From: Xylogone sp. PMI_703
Taxonomy: Eukaryota > Ascomycota > Leotiomycetes
Direction of reading: 5' to 3'
Length of the DNA stretch: 64,000 bases
Assembly (NCBI GenBank): GCA_021399445.1
Contig: JAJTUQ010000002.1
Coordinates: 3,038,001-3,102,000, forward strand
Within the stretch, counting starts at the first letter, position 1. Each line of letters begins with the position of its first letter. The translations under genes were made by a program, and so were the position numbers. Positions 37,754 through 48,875 of this stretch are shown here, piece after piece. The notes beneath the pieces are model-generated. The model was given only the letters and a program-made list of their open reading frames with translations, was not told where the DNA came from and made no database searches.

Positions 37754-38089
37754 ATGGCAGCAGAGGTGGATTGTGCTGCTGATGGCTCTGAAGGGCCAGA
37801 GAGCGAGCGCTACCCGTTTGTGGAGTGGAAGGAAAAGGAAGGAGTCCAGACAGCCAGAGGGCCAGAAGGGGGTGGCTGGTCGAGTCTCAAACACGACGCC
37901 ACTTTCTCTAGCGACGGGGATTTCAACCGCATCTGGGGTACGGCCAGGGGGTTTGGCGAAAGGCAGTGGCGCCAGCCTTGGAACAGGCAAAGCTCAGCGG
38001 AGCCGGAGCTAGCGAAGAGGGTTATGACAGATGACCGTCCTGGCCCCAAGCAGCCAAGTTCACTGAGGAATTGCCGGAGGGTGACTTAA
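37754..38089 (+). CDS. Possible orphan small protein (weak candidate)
   Basis: Open frame of 111 aa starting 'MAAEVDCAADGSEG' in a good context (CTACAATGG), 120-190 bp downstream of a plus-strand pyrimidine-rich tract. Composition is hydrophilic and mixed acidic/basic rather than low-complexity. There is no recognised domain, signal peptide or membrane segment, and other frames are also open here because stops are rare locally. It may equally be chance. I list it only as a candidate. Confidence 0.15.
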   Translation: MAAEVDCAADGSEGPESERYPFVEWKEKEGVQTARGPEGGGWSSLKHDATFSSDGDFNRIWGTARGFGERQWRQPWNRQSSAEPELAKRVMTDDRPGPKQPSSLRNCRRVT

Positions 38090-38842
38090 CGGCACTCTGC
38101 TATTATCCAAGTAAATTAGACGGTATTATTGCAGTACTTCTGCTGCTGCCAATCAGTCTAGCACCATTGGCAGCCAACTTTTTCACTTACAGTGACGTGC
38201 AAACAGGATTTGGCCGAGATTGCGACAGTCCTTCGTTGGGGCCACTTGGTCTAGAAACACTCCAGAGCAGATCTGTCCAGCCTCAGGACGTCAGTCCAGC
38301 AAACATCAATTCGGCTAACCTAGGCGGATGTTGACCGGATGTTGACTTGGGCACTTGACTTGTACAACCATGAAACCCTTGGGGCCAACCTAATCCTCAG
38401 TACGAACGGCTTTCGCGCACCTGGTCCCTCTCTTCTCACTGCCGTCACAACTCGCTGCCCGGCTCCCGCGGCTAGGCAGGTAAAAAGAGAGAGAGAAGCA
38501 AAGGATATTACGCCGGGTTGCTGGTTTCGCACTCCCCAAAGGAGATACAAGATGGATGATTTCGATTCACTTGTCCCTCCTTGCCAATAAGCAGCCGCGT
38601 TTGACGCCTTCTGGTTTCACTCAGCAACAATAATAGAAGCGCTTCTACTTTCCTTGCTCGCACGCTCTATCTCTCATACAGCGCCTCCCCGTCCCGTGAC
38701 CTGTTTTGAGAGAAATCAATACTCTCCTCAAGGGTACACGTGGAATGGCGGTCATCTCCCACGGCCATGCAGAGCCTACTGCGAGGCACTGCTTACCGCC
38801 TGCATGTAAGATGTATATGTAGGTAGGACGGCACGTCGCTGT

Positions 38843-38864
38843 GTATGTAGGTATGTAGGTATGT
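38843..38864. repeat. GTATGTAG-type short tandem repeat
   Basis: Two to three imperfect GTATGTAG units followed by alternating GT/GC sequence. Confidence 0.7.
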
Positions 38865-41409
38865 GTGCATGCGTGCAACTTCTCCCGCGCTGGCCGTCAT
38901 CATATCAGCCCTAATATTTTCGGTCGCTGACGGGCGTCCGAGGCAGACGAAAGTGGGCGAAGACTATTGACGTAGTGGTATTGGACCAACGGCCTCTCCG
39001 CAGGGCAGGGCGCATCCTGGGCTGTGCCGGGCCCTGGACTGATAGTGAGAAAGGTAAACGAGCGTGTGAGGCTTCCTGTCCCATTATCCAGGCACAATTT
39101 ATTAAGCACCCGTCCCTCCAGCTGGCTGGTACCAAGTCAGTATGATTAATTGATCCTAACAACGTAGGTGCTGACGACAGCAGATGAAGGAGGAGCAGTG
39201 CTATAGGAATCGACAACACTGCAACGACATCTACGCCCAACAATACCAAAATAGGCAGCAGTTGCCAAGCCCAAACGTGAGACATCCAGCACCAGAGAAA
39301 ATTCTGTATCATTGTGCTGGAGCCATGTGGTGGTTTCCCATGCTGGAATGCCAAAGCCTGAAGCCTGAGGTCAGCTTGGGACGGGTCGGCATCGTAACGG
39401 CTGGAGAACCAGATCTTCATCGCAGCAAAGCATCTATAGCTTCCCGCTCATCCATTCCCATTGCATCCGATCGTGACTGCAGTCCCATCTCATTTCATCA
39501 CATCACATCACAGCGTTCTCATTTCATCACCCTATTCCCCATCCCGCCTCGCTCAGTCAGATATGGCGAGCTGCGTGAGCCGTGCCGCTCAGCTCAGGCC
39601 GAAAGTTTCAAGATGAGCAGTTGGTGTCGCAAGTAGTAGCGTCTGGGTGTGGTACGAGTGTGGTACTGGCGGGAAGGTGTGTGCTCTAGACGTTCGTGGG
39701 CCTCGAGGTGGCTGGTGCTGGTGACGAGAGCTGCAGCCTCAGAAAACAGGGCAGCCCTTAGATGTTGCGTCTTCTCTCGCAAGAGGATGTGGCAGTGTGA
39801 GGAGCTCCTGGTGGCTGATGACTGGTAGCTTGTGGCTGGATCTCGCGGACGGCAGTCGATCATTCGTCAACCCAGAGGCCTGCATCCCAGGATTTCTTCG
39901 CGAGCGACGGCGTTGCGGGAGCCGGGGTTGTCCCTGAAGGTTGGTGCGTTTGAGATTTCCTAGTGCTCCACTCCATAGAGTAAGCGACGTTTCAAATTAG
40001 TGGGTCTTGTTGGAATCCTGCACACCCCGTTCGGTAATTGATTTATATTTATCCTCTGCGACACCAGTCATCGTCGTTGTCCTCCACAGTTTGTCGCAAG
40101 TAGTCTCTTAGAAGCTGTAGTTGCACGATATCAAACCACAGTGCCATACAGAAACTGACTTCGCACGGCTCCGAGCAGCAATGAGTAGGGGAACCGCCCC
40201 TGACTAAGACTTGGTAAGGCGAAACACCCAGGCAACCTGGTCCAGGCCTTCTATTATAACCTTCTGGAACTTCTTCCCCTTGACCCTGATCTGCCTACGG
40301 TACTTACTGTAGTAATTGCTCGGGCCTACGGCTTCTTGATATGGTTGACGAGTGAAACTCGGCTTGGTTAATAGCTGGTGGTGATTATCTAGTCATAAGC
40401 CGCGTGTGCCTGATGGATCTGCTCGTGTCACAAAGAGTACTGTAATAGGGATATATTCAATCTGTATGCTTCTCTGTATTGAATAGACTGTGGACACAGC
40501 TGCTCCTGCAAGTAAGGACACCATACAACGCAAGTGATCACAAGTCTCGTCTCACGCACTAGGCGATTGGCCTCCTGTACCGGATCGCAGCCGCGGGTAC
40601 CTGCTCCTTGCCAATATCACTGCTCCACGAAGGCAGGGCAAGATCGACTACCATCACGCCTACTCTCCTGTGTGGGCGTAGAAGTGCACTTGCGAAACAT
40701 ACTATCCGTACCATGCGAATCTCAACTTGTCGTTGAGAAACACTCGCCTTGATCTAAACAGCATGAAATTCTCCGCTTGATCCACACGATCCCAAATCGA
40801 TAACACTCCGCTCTTATGACAATCTGGCGGCAATTGCGCCACTCGCAGTTGAAAAATCGCTGGCCAAGCTCCACTGGCTTCGCTCCACCACGCGGGGACG
40901 GCCAAAACTGCTGCGTTAGGCACAGTCCGTGTGTACTTTGCGCCAAGTGTAGCAAGTGCAACAGCTCATCGCTTAGATCGAAGTAGCCCGTTATGGTCCC
41001 TCGTTGCCTTTTGTAGTGGTGTTTCCGTCTCTTTGTTTCCTTTAAAACCTTTGCCCTTCCCCAGCCCCACCCCTCTATCGTAAAAGGACCACACCCTCCG
41101 AGTTTGAAACCCACGAACTACAGCCGGTAGACCCGAACCTTGAGCTTCGAGTTTGATGCTATTTCGGGATGCTGCCTCGCCAAGTCTCAATCGAAGAGTA
41201 ACGGAAGTCGACTGATACCACGAAAATTGGTCCGAGTTGCTGCTAGACGTTTTGAGAGTTTTACGTAGAAATCCGTCGGGCATGCCTTAGTCCTCCAAAA
41301 TACCACTCCGTATAACATTGTTCAAACATTGAGTCCTGTAATTGGCTCGAAATCCAAACTCAAGCATTGATCTCGTGTCCAATCCCAATGAAAGCAAAAC
41401 TCAAGGCAC

Positions 41410-42165
41410 TTACTCCTTGTTGATCCTCCTCCAAACTTCCTCCTCCGCCTGTGATAGCTTTGTTCCAGCAGTCTGAGCCCACTTCTTGGCTGCATCCCAA
41501 AGACTACCTTCATCGTTTTCATACCCCTGCCTCCTGTCAAAGTCCGAGTTGTTCATTGCCTCAGTTGCAATGCGCTGACTATTTGTAAGTTCCGATGCGT
41601 AGACATTTTGTTGGTATCCGGGAGGATGTTCCAGACTTCGGCGGGGTGCTGCAGCACCAGAATCAGACACAGGTAGAGAGATAGGATAGGGCTTTGATTG
41701 CTGGTTTATAGAACTGGACATGGTTGCATGCTGTGCCTGGAAGGCTGTCATTGGTGGTGGAATTGCCATTTGTGGCGGTTGTGATGGTGACTTCGCTGCC
41801 GGAGGATGATAGGTCTCTCCCACTTTCGGAGGAGGTGGTAGATTGCTTCCATGTCTGTATGGTGGGACTGGTACAGCTCCCGGTTGTGGAGGAGCAGCAT
41901 CTTCCTGGATCTTCGTTGTTGGGGTTGGATGTAGAGGCTCGTTTCGATGTGTTAGTGCGCCTGTGCCAGTAGGCGCCGGAGCTGAAGCACCAGGACGAGC
42001 TGTAGGATATGCAGGTGCCGATGGTAGTGAGGTAGTTACTGCTCCTGCATCATGCATCGTACCTGGCTCTTGAGTTTGTGTCATAGGTGACTTTGTCTGT
42101 GGTGTCACTCCTGTAGCTTTGGATGCACTTATGGGACTAGACGTGTAGACTGGTATAGCTGACAT
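41410..42165 (-). CDS. Proline-rich fungal protein of unknown function
   Basis: Single-exon gene, 251 aa, not recognised as a named family. The first 200 residues are rich in Pro, Ala, Thr, Ser and Gln with runs such as 'LPPPPKVGETYHPPA' and 'QPPQMAIPPPMTAFQ', and look disordered. The last 50 residues differ: 'DEGSLWDAAKKWAQTAG' and 'EEEVWRRINKE' suggest an amphipathic helix and probably the conserved part. No signal peptide or membrane span. Composition and length suggest a scaffold or membrane-peripheral adaptor, but that is speculation. Confidence 0.75.
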   Translation of the reverse strand: MSAIPVYTSSPISASKATGVTPQTKSPMTQTQEPGTMHDAGAVTTSLPSAPAYPTARPGASAPAPTGTGALTHRNEPLHPTPTTKIQEDAAPPQPGAVPVPPYRHGSNLPPPPKVGETYHPPAAKSPSQPPQMAIPPPMTAFQAQHATMSSSINQQSKPYPISLPVSDSGAAAPRRSLEHPPGYQQNVYASELTNSQRIATEAMNNSDFDRRQGYENDEGSLWDAAKKWAQTAGTKLSQAEEEVWRRINKE

Positions 42166-43182
42166 TGTTACAGGTATCGAAGTGAAAGAAATCTTATTGG
42201 TCTAATGACTGAGAGTATGTTTTGTTAGATGTTTTAAAGGGAGCAACATCAATGGATTGTAGTTCGAGAACCCTTTGTAGTGGATGACTATCTTGCCTAA
42301 ACAAGGAAGAGGCGAGAAGGCTGATTGTCCTCATACGTCATATGGACAAATCATGTGACCTGTTCCACTGCAATTGATGTAAGATTAACTCCAATGACTT
42401 CAGATACGTAGTATTGCAGGGCATAAAACTATGAGCCTGATTGGACTGGTCAAACGTACTTGTACCACAGTAGACTTTGCTTTCCCGTTCTGGCAGCTCC
42501 ACGCTCAGTGATTCCGTTTCAGATATGCAGCAATGTTAATGAACTTATAGCCTAAGAAAACCTGTTGTTTTAAATTAGAAAGATATGAATCACTATGTTA
42601 TCTGATTTATGATACATTCCAGGATTTGTCCAGGCCTCTTAATGAACATATACTATTTACATTGCTATTTATATTTGACAATTGCTTCTTCTCTCTTTGC
42701 CCTCCCTTTGCTTTTGACCCACATTCGTACATTGATTTCGATGGAAAGCAAATACTAGATCTATCGTTTCCTGTAATACTCATTATGTTCACTCTTATTA
42801 ATACGACGTAGCATCATGGGCTTGACCTATTTTACTAGCATATCCACGTCGTGTATTTTTTATGTGTATTGGATAAATCCAGGATATTCCGAATGACGTT
42901 TTCTGACGGAACAAAAACATATGTTAGCAACCTCCAGTTTGGAGTACCAGGAAACCGCAAGGTATATTTAGTCACTCAATCGGTAAGACATTGGGCCCTG
43001 CAGGTGAGGAACCATGGAAACAGTTAAACTTTCCTAGAAAGTAAAGCTATCTCATAACTGCTTTCACTCGTAGTACCCAACATGGATATCGGCGCCGACG
43101 CAAGGTTGGAAAATCTAGTGTTTATCCATTGATAGACTATAATTTCGGGTTGGACCGTATAGTTGTGACGTGGAGTAAAGCC
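42166..43182. other. Gene-free interval
   Basis: About 1 kb between two minus-strand genes. It contains the promoter of the proline-rich gene and the 3' UTR of the MFS gene. AT-rich in its middle; no credible frame or RNA gene seen. Confidence 0.55.
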
Positions 43183-45044
43183 TCAATATTTGTGTTGTCG
43201 CACACTCACTTCTCTATAAATCCCAGCTCCAATCCCCCCTAATAACAAAATAGTGTTGAAAATAGCCATCATGTAAAAGGGAGCAGCTGGGGAGAGTGTG
43301 TCGAAAAGATAGCCTCCTAGTTTTGTAAGTAAGAGAATAGCTGCTCCACCTGTCAATGAATATACACCAGCGATCGATCCTTTGAGATGATCTCTCGAAT
43401 TATTATCTTTAGTTACCAGAGGTGTTCCTATGAGAGGCGCAGTCTCTGCGGGCTCCGATGGTGCTATTCCCTGCACAGTCTGCCCTGCTTGAAGTTGGGA
43501 AGAAAGGTTGTAACCTCCTTCTTCCCCAAGTACCCCTCGGCCAAGCAATCCAAGGCTGCATACAATTGCACCAATTTGACTGATGCCAATAGAGGCAACA
43601 ATAAGGAAGACGGCGGGCCCCCCTCCTCTTCCATTTACATCTTTAAACTCAGGACTCCTCAGTCGGGCAAAGGCTATGTATCCAATGATACCAAACATGC
43701 TTGATACAAGAAGAGGCACATTAAATCGACGGTATCGGTCAGAGAAATACCCATAAATGGGGGCACAGAGAAGAGCAATAAGCTGGGAGATGCCCGTCAA
43801 TTCCGCAGATAAGATATATGCCGCTCGACACTCCTTTTTGAGCTCAGGAGAAGGGTCATTCGGTGAGCCCTTGCAAAATCCATTCTGAATAAAATATGCA
43901 TTGATATACAAAGGAATGAACAGAGATATTCCGACTGATGAGGCTCGAGCCACGAAACCGCCTAGGTACCCAAGACCAATCTGAGCGTCCCGGAAGCCAA
44001 GTAATGTAGAGTCGAATAGAAGGCGCCAATATGGCAGGAATTCGTCCTTTGGAAGACTGTCCTCTTCATTATTATCTGATGTGGGACTGGAAACTTGGTT
44101 TCCTGGGTTGATACTGGGTGCGCCTAAGAGTAATCCCAAGCCTTTGTTTTCCTCACCCCGAAGCCCTCCAAGGCCGAAGTAGCAGAATAAGGCCACCAAA
44201 ATGGATATGCTCCCTACCACATAGAAACTATCCGCAACAGCCTGGCCCTGTGTTATGCCTTTAACTTGGGAGAACTGAGCCGGTAACGGGAGGAATAATG
44301 TTAACGCAACCAATGCACCACAGCCCGTGAACAGTCCCACCAATCCTGCTAGGCGAGGAGGGCTCGATCCTGTTATGTTTATCTCCGGTTTTGAATCATC
44401 CCTTGGATTCCCATTGTAGTTTGATGGTGTAACTGTAACCTCCGTAGCCTCCGTAGCCTCCGAGTTTAGAGAGTCTGATATGCTCCGTCGCAGTTGATCT
44501 CGAAGATATTCAGGAACAGCCGAGTTTGTTTCGGCAGGATCGTCTTCGATAGTAGTTTTTGTTTTATTTCCAGTCATCGACGGTAATATGGCAGTGACCA
44601 TAGTCGCACTAATGAGTATTAGCAATACGCAGTAACTGAGGAGCAACCGTTATCAACTTACGTAGCAGCACCACCGATGCTAAAGAGCACCCGCGCAAGT
44701 AGAAGTTGTGGATAAACATCATCTGCTTGTACGAACAATATCAGAGATATCCCTACAATCGCATATCCAATCGCGCACACATTGCGCACTCCAAATCTGT
44801 CCGACAGGATCCCCCAGAATGGGCAAGCAACTAGAGCTACAAGCTCATCCACGAATCCCAAGGTGCCCACCAAATCACCAACGCCATCTTTAACCCCAAT
44901 TAAATCTGTTATAACAAACGACACGCTGCTATTCAAGAATACCAGGAAGGAGATTGAGAAAAGGCAGACGCCGAAGAGGTATGTCGATGCTTGGAGGGTG
45001 GTCGTACCCGTCGCGAACGGAAGGTATGTTACCAAGGACGTCAT
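43183..45044 (-). CDS. MFS transporter
   Basis: Major facilitator superfamily membrane transporter, 602 aa; exons 44662-45044 and 43183-44608 with a 53-nt intron. The loop after TM2 carries the MFS signature 'GILSDRFGVRN', with a second copy 'YGYFSDRYRRFN' in the C-terminal half, as expected for a 12-TM permease. Hydrophobic segments include 'GISLFIPLYINAYFI' and 'AVFLIVASIGISQIGAIV'. Long hydrophilic inserts are present: one after 'ATMVTAILPSM' with a small 9-bp DNA repeat coding 'EATEATE', and one near 'APLIGTPLVTKDNN'. The 'PLIG'-type stretch resembles acidic/dileucine-like sorting signals of vacuolar proteins, but this is only suggestive. Substrate is unknown. Confidence 0.88.
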
Positions 45045-45708
45045 TTTGCGACAATAGTTGAATCCAATAAGTTTCCGTGGAAATTTAGGAGGGGGCGAAA
45101 CAACGGATTATCATTCTCCGAAACTGTAATAAAGACTAACAACTCGTATGGTCGTCTTATTTGTACTCCCTTATCCCGCTTTGAGCAGTTGCTGTGGTGT
45201 TTTTGGTAAGATCTGACCACAAAGCAACATACATAAAGTCCGTAAAGCTGATTGAACCGAGCCGTTAGCCGATACCAGGCCAGGATGTCCAGCGATGGCA
45301 TTGGATCCCAAGGTATCGAACATAGTGTAAGAAATGCATCGTAATAATAGATCATCTTTAGTGATTAGTATAGACAGATGAGGCGTCTAGTAACACATTT
45401 ATGGCATAAAGATGGGGGAAAAGGTCTAAGCCAAGATCGATATCTCGTTCAGTGATTTCGTGATACGGTAATACCACACTGACTCCCTGCTACCTCGCAA
45501 CGTATTGAGACCTATCAAGAAGCGCATTATAACGCTTCCAGGCCAAATGGTAGCTAGACAATTTTATAAGGGTATCAACCAACACATAACCATATGCATC
45601 CAGTCCAAGATTTCCCTGCCCCAAAAACGCCCACCCGAAACCACGCCCCACGCAATGCGAATGGATAGAACGGTTTGAATCCCATCAAGTGAGAGCCCCC
45701 TCCCCAGC
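45045..45708. other. Gene-free interval
   Basis: 664 bp between the MFS gene start and the MED10 stop. It holds the MFS promoter. A heptamer lies at 45464. Nothing else seen. Confidence 0.5.
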
Positions 45709-46316
45709 CTATACACTTTCTTTCTTCACAAGTACATCCTGACTCCCGCCCGTAGCGTCGAGGACTTTCGAAATATCACTCCGTAACTCCGGTAACGCAG
45801 CGCTCATCTCCCGCGCAAGCACATCTCGAAAGCTGCCGAAGGCCTCCATCTTACCCTTCATCAACTGATTCCCTCTCCGCGCTAGCTCGACAAACTCTCG
45901 TGTGTAGATGTCGGGATTGCGGCCGTTGTCGACATATTGGATTAGTTCGGGAGGAATGCTAGGAAGGTGCACTGAAGGGTTGCCGGCGGTGGAGTGGACT
46001 CTCTGGAGATCTTTCTCGAGATTTCGGCTGTTTTTGGTGTCATTCCGTTAATTGGTTCCCTCTTATACAATCTCGAAGGTGTATGGTAGATGCATGGGGA
46101 ATATTGGAAAGTAGGGATCTTACAATTCGTTCTCTAATACGTCTTTGCTGGGCTTGCCTGCAAGATCGTAGGCTGATATTTGGACGAGGATCTGGTAAAG
46201 GTCTTGGATAATGTCTTTGATTTGATCTACTCTAGCCGTTAGAAGGAGTTTAGAGCTTGAGGATTTGACTCTTCACTTTCTACAACATCATGTTCGCTCT
46301 TCTCAGCTGGTGCCAT
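45709..46316 (-). CDS. MED10: Mediator complex subunit 10 (MED10/Nut2)
   Basis: Subunit of the middle module of the Mediator co-activator, linking DNA-bound regulators to RNA polymerase II. The protein is 153 aa; exons 46277-46316, 46124-46226 and 45709-46027. The model joins 'MAPAEKSEHDVVE' to 'NQIKDIIQDLYQILVQISAY', then 'AGKPSKDVLENEF' to 'RNLEKDLQRVHSTAG' and 'SIPPELIQYVDNGRNPDIYT', the hallmark of MED10 ('P..li.yVd.GrNPd.yt'). The 50-nt first intron uses donor gtgaag and acceptor gtag. A slightly earlier 'ctag' is a worse fit because it creates a stop. The start exon codes only 13 residues. Confidence 0.9.
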
Positions 46317-46929
46317 TATTGTTGATGCCTTGCTGCGACGAACCCAATACCGTTTGCTGAGGTTGTTGTAGCTTTGAGACGTTGCGCCTCGGCTCGGAGA
46401 TGCAACTAGCACTGGTGGGTTTTGAATGTCACCTAGCGATGAAGGATCCTTACTCCATAGGATCATGATGTATTTTACTGGACTACTCCTCAGAACTTGC
46501 ATTATATTTCAATTGCCAAGCTGAATACATTACAACTTAAATAACAATTTGCGGGAAATATGATCTTAATAACAGCGTATCACACATATACGGAACAGTT
46601 AGAAATAATTTATTAGTTGAATACACGAACAAAAGTATAAACCTACAAACGCCTAATCTGTGCAGTCAAAGAAAGAGTTACCATATCAGTAATCATAGCC
46701 ATAGCTGGCAGGATGATACATTTATCATCTTATAAAGATCCATCAAATTCACCACAACACTGATACCCCAAGCAACATCTAGTCGCCAACGCCAACGCCA
46801 AGCAGTCATACTTCGTAGAGAAAGGACGGCCATAGACAGCATGGAAAGAACAGCAGTCTGCCATGAACCCTAGATAACGAGTAATACAACCCCCCCCCCC
46901 CCCAAGAATTTGTAGCCTAAACCTGCCGA
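46317..46929. other. Gene-free interval with a 14-base C run
   Basis: 613 bp between MED10 and the gene ending at 46930. It includes the MED10 promoter and, near the right end, a C14 homopolymer. AT-rich otherwise. Confidence 0.5.
46890..46903. repeat. C14 homopolymer (G14 on the transcribed-sense strand)
   Basis: Fourteen consecutive C on the plus strand, 27 bp beyond the stop of the minus-strand gene at 46930, so the RNA would carry G14 in its 3' UTR. The exact length is error-prone in sequencing. Confidence 0.85.
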
Positions 46930-48875
46930 CTACTTCCGCATTTTTGGTCGGGCCAGCATATTTAGACGAGACAGACTCAGTACACCCTTTTTCTTAACTG
47001 GGCTTGGGGTTGCCGACTTTGATGCCATTTTTGCGGACTCAAGACGAGGAGCCAGGAGCATTGCACCTTCGGGGACACTGGCCTTATGTTTCTTCGGCGA
47101 GCGATCCTCAGGTGCTTCGTTCTCTTCGTCGGAATCGGCACGATGTCGCTTTTTGTTAGACATACCGTGTGGTACAGCTGCCAAAGGTCGAATATTGTCC
47201 CGCGGAGTGGGGGGAAGCCTCCTCATATCGGAGCTGGGTGCTATACTCGGGCGAACTTGACGGATACTAGCCTGACCCGGTGCTGATCCAAAACCTCTCG
47301 GAGATGGGCCAAACTTGATAGTCTTGTCGCTACGAAATGTGAAGGATCCTGGAACGGACGGGGGAGGCTGCTGGGCTTCTGGAGTCTGGCTAGAGAGTCC
47401 GGAGTTTGCAAGGGCTTGCTCTAGTGATGGATAAACCACTTCCTTCGTATCCTCAATCAAAGAAACAGCAGGGTATTGGAGATCTTTAGATGGAGAAACT
47501 TTGGTGGCTTCCGCACCGGCCCTAGGAGTTGGACGCGGTATATTGGATTTTTTAGGAGAAGGAGTGGTTGGAACTGCCGGTGTATTGTCCGTTGAAGGCG
47601 ATGGGAACGTAACATGCTTCGTGGGTGTAGGAGCTGGGGGTAATGTTTTGTTGAGGTTCAATTGGGCTGTAGCCTTGGGCACAGGTGAAGCAGACAAGGA
47701 GGACTCTTTCTGTGCAGAACCAGGATATTTGAGGATAGACTTGACCCGATTAAACCTACTGGGACTGCGTAAAGATCCAACCGTTCCAGATTTAATGGGA
47801 CTCAAAGTAGTGCTGCTTGCGTCTAGGTTTGGCTTGGAGGGAGATCTAGCGAGGGTTGGAATTAATGAACCAGAACCTTTTGCAGCTGATGCTCGAGCTA
47901 GTGATGCCTTGGTTGGTGTGGTTATAGATGCAAAGGAATTACTTGGAGGATTGAGACTGTTCTTTGTTGTTTCTAGGCCGCTGCGTGAGACTGGTCGGGC
48001 AGTGGAAGCATCATCGTCAATATTTTTCCTAGCACGTTTCGCCGGGGCGCTATTCTCCAGTCTGTCGGATTTCGGTGTGGTGACCGAAGTTGCTGGCTTG
48101 GAAAATTCGGACTCCACCCTATCATCCAACTGCGCTCTAGATTGTGTTCTTTTAAGATTATTTTTATTTGGTGTGAATTTGCCAGGCTGGGCTCTGTAGG
48201 CTGAGGCATGCCCTTCGATAGAGTCCATCTTCTTGAACTCTGCCATATGCACATCACTGAATCTTCCTACCTTGCCCTTTGGCTGAGCAATTTTGCGGCC
48301 TGAGACATCTCCCGAAGCGCCAGCTTCGCCCATTGATCTCTCCTGTTCCCTCTCTGCAGCCAATTTGGCTTTGATTTTTAATGCTTCCTCACGCAAATCA
48401 TCCATAATTTTCTGAGCATCTGGACCAAGCTTAGGAGTGCTGCGGGCGAATCGGAACTCGAAAGATGAGGAACTTGGGGTTTTCGTTGGCGTTTGCTGGC
48501 CAATTCCGGATGGCTGCTTGGTGTTACTGGATGGAATATCAACGAAGCCGAGAAGGAGGCCTGAATCAGGCTCCTTGGTAGTGCTCTGGTGTACTTTGCT
48601 TGGGTGCATCTCGTCAAGTGGTGGTTTAACACGACCCTCTGTCGCGGGAGTCCTGGGAACCGCAGGAGATGAGGTGACTGAGTTCAAGGCCACGTTCTTT
48701 GTGGGTATGATATCCTCCTCCTGTTCCACGAGGGAAGGAAGGATATTGCTGACATCTTGGTGCGGCTGATGGGGGACGGTCAGTCATCTGCACGCGATAA
48801 TGGAAGTATTGATGGATTATTTACCTTGGGCGTAGCATTGCTTCTTCGAAGCCTTGATGAACGACGGGGAGCCAT
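46930..48875 (-). CDS. Disordered basic Ser/Pro-rich protein of unknown function
   Basis: 628 aa; exons 48825-48875 and 46930-48765 (59-nt intron, phase 0). The first exon codes 'MAPRRSSRLRRSNATPK', a basic nuclear-localisation-like stretch. The second begins 'PHQDVSNILPSLVEQEED'. The protein is Lys/Ser/Pro/Thr-rich with very many TP/SP sites. A short predicted helix 'KIMDDLREEALKIKAKLAAE' follows 'FEFRFARSTPKLGPDAQ'. Conserved-looking islands are 'DVHMAEFKKMDSIEGHASAY' and 'RVKSILKYPG', and basic 'NKKRHRADSDEENE' and 'RSPKKHKA' stretches lie near the C-terminus. This pattern is usual for nuclear, spindle or chromosome-associated substrates of cyclin-dependent kinase, but I cannot name the family and infer only nuclear location. 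Confidence 0.8.

Larger units (their letters stand above)
34602..41409. other. 6.8 kb gene-free block upstream of the DUF4451 gene
   Basis: The longest gene-poor stretch. Several long but low-complexity, mutually overlapping frames occur (35476-36414 minus, 312 codons; 37007-37711 plus, 234 codons), none with a domain. Contents: GTC repeat (35914-35937), CA-rich tract (36360-36420), heptamer array (37416-37437), GTATGTAG repeat (38843-38864), and heptamers near 36833, 37111, 40296, 40305 and 40438. A plus-strand CT-rich tract at 37560-37635 ends in an acceptor-like 'ctcacag', suggesting a plus-strand transcript. Confidence 0.5.

Noticed and set aside
44439..44462. 9-bp tandem repeat in the MFS transporter gene
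   Set aside because: A short in-frame duplication in a disordered loop (EATEATE), too minor to be of note.
46227..46240. Alternative MED10 acceptor at 'ggctag'
   Set aside because: With the gtgaag donor it brings a TAG into frame; the acceptor three to four bases further ('gtag') keeps the MED10 frame.
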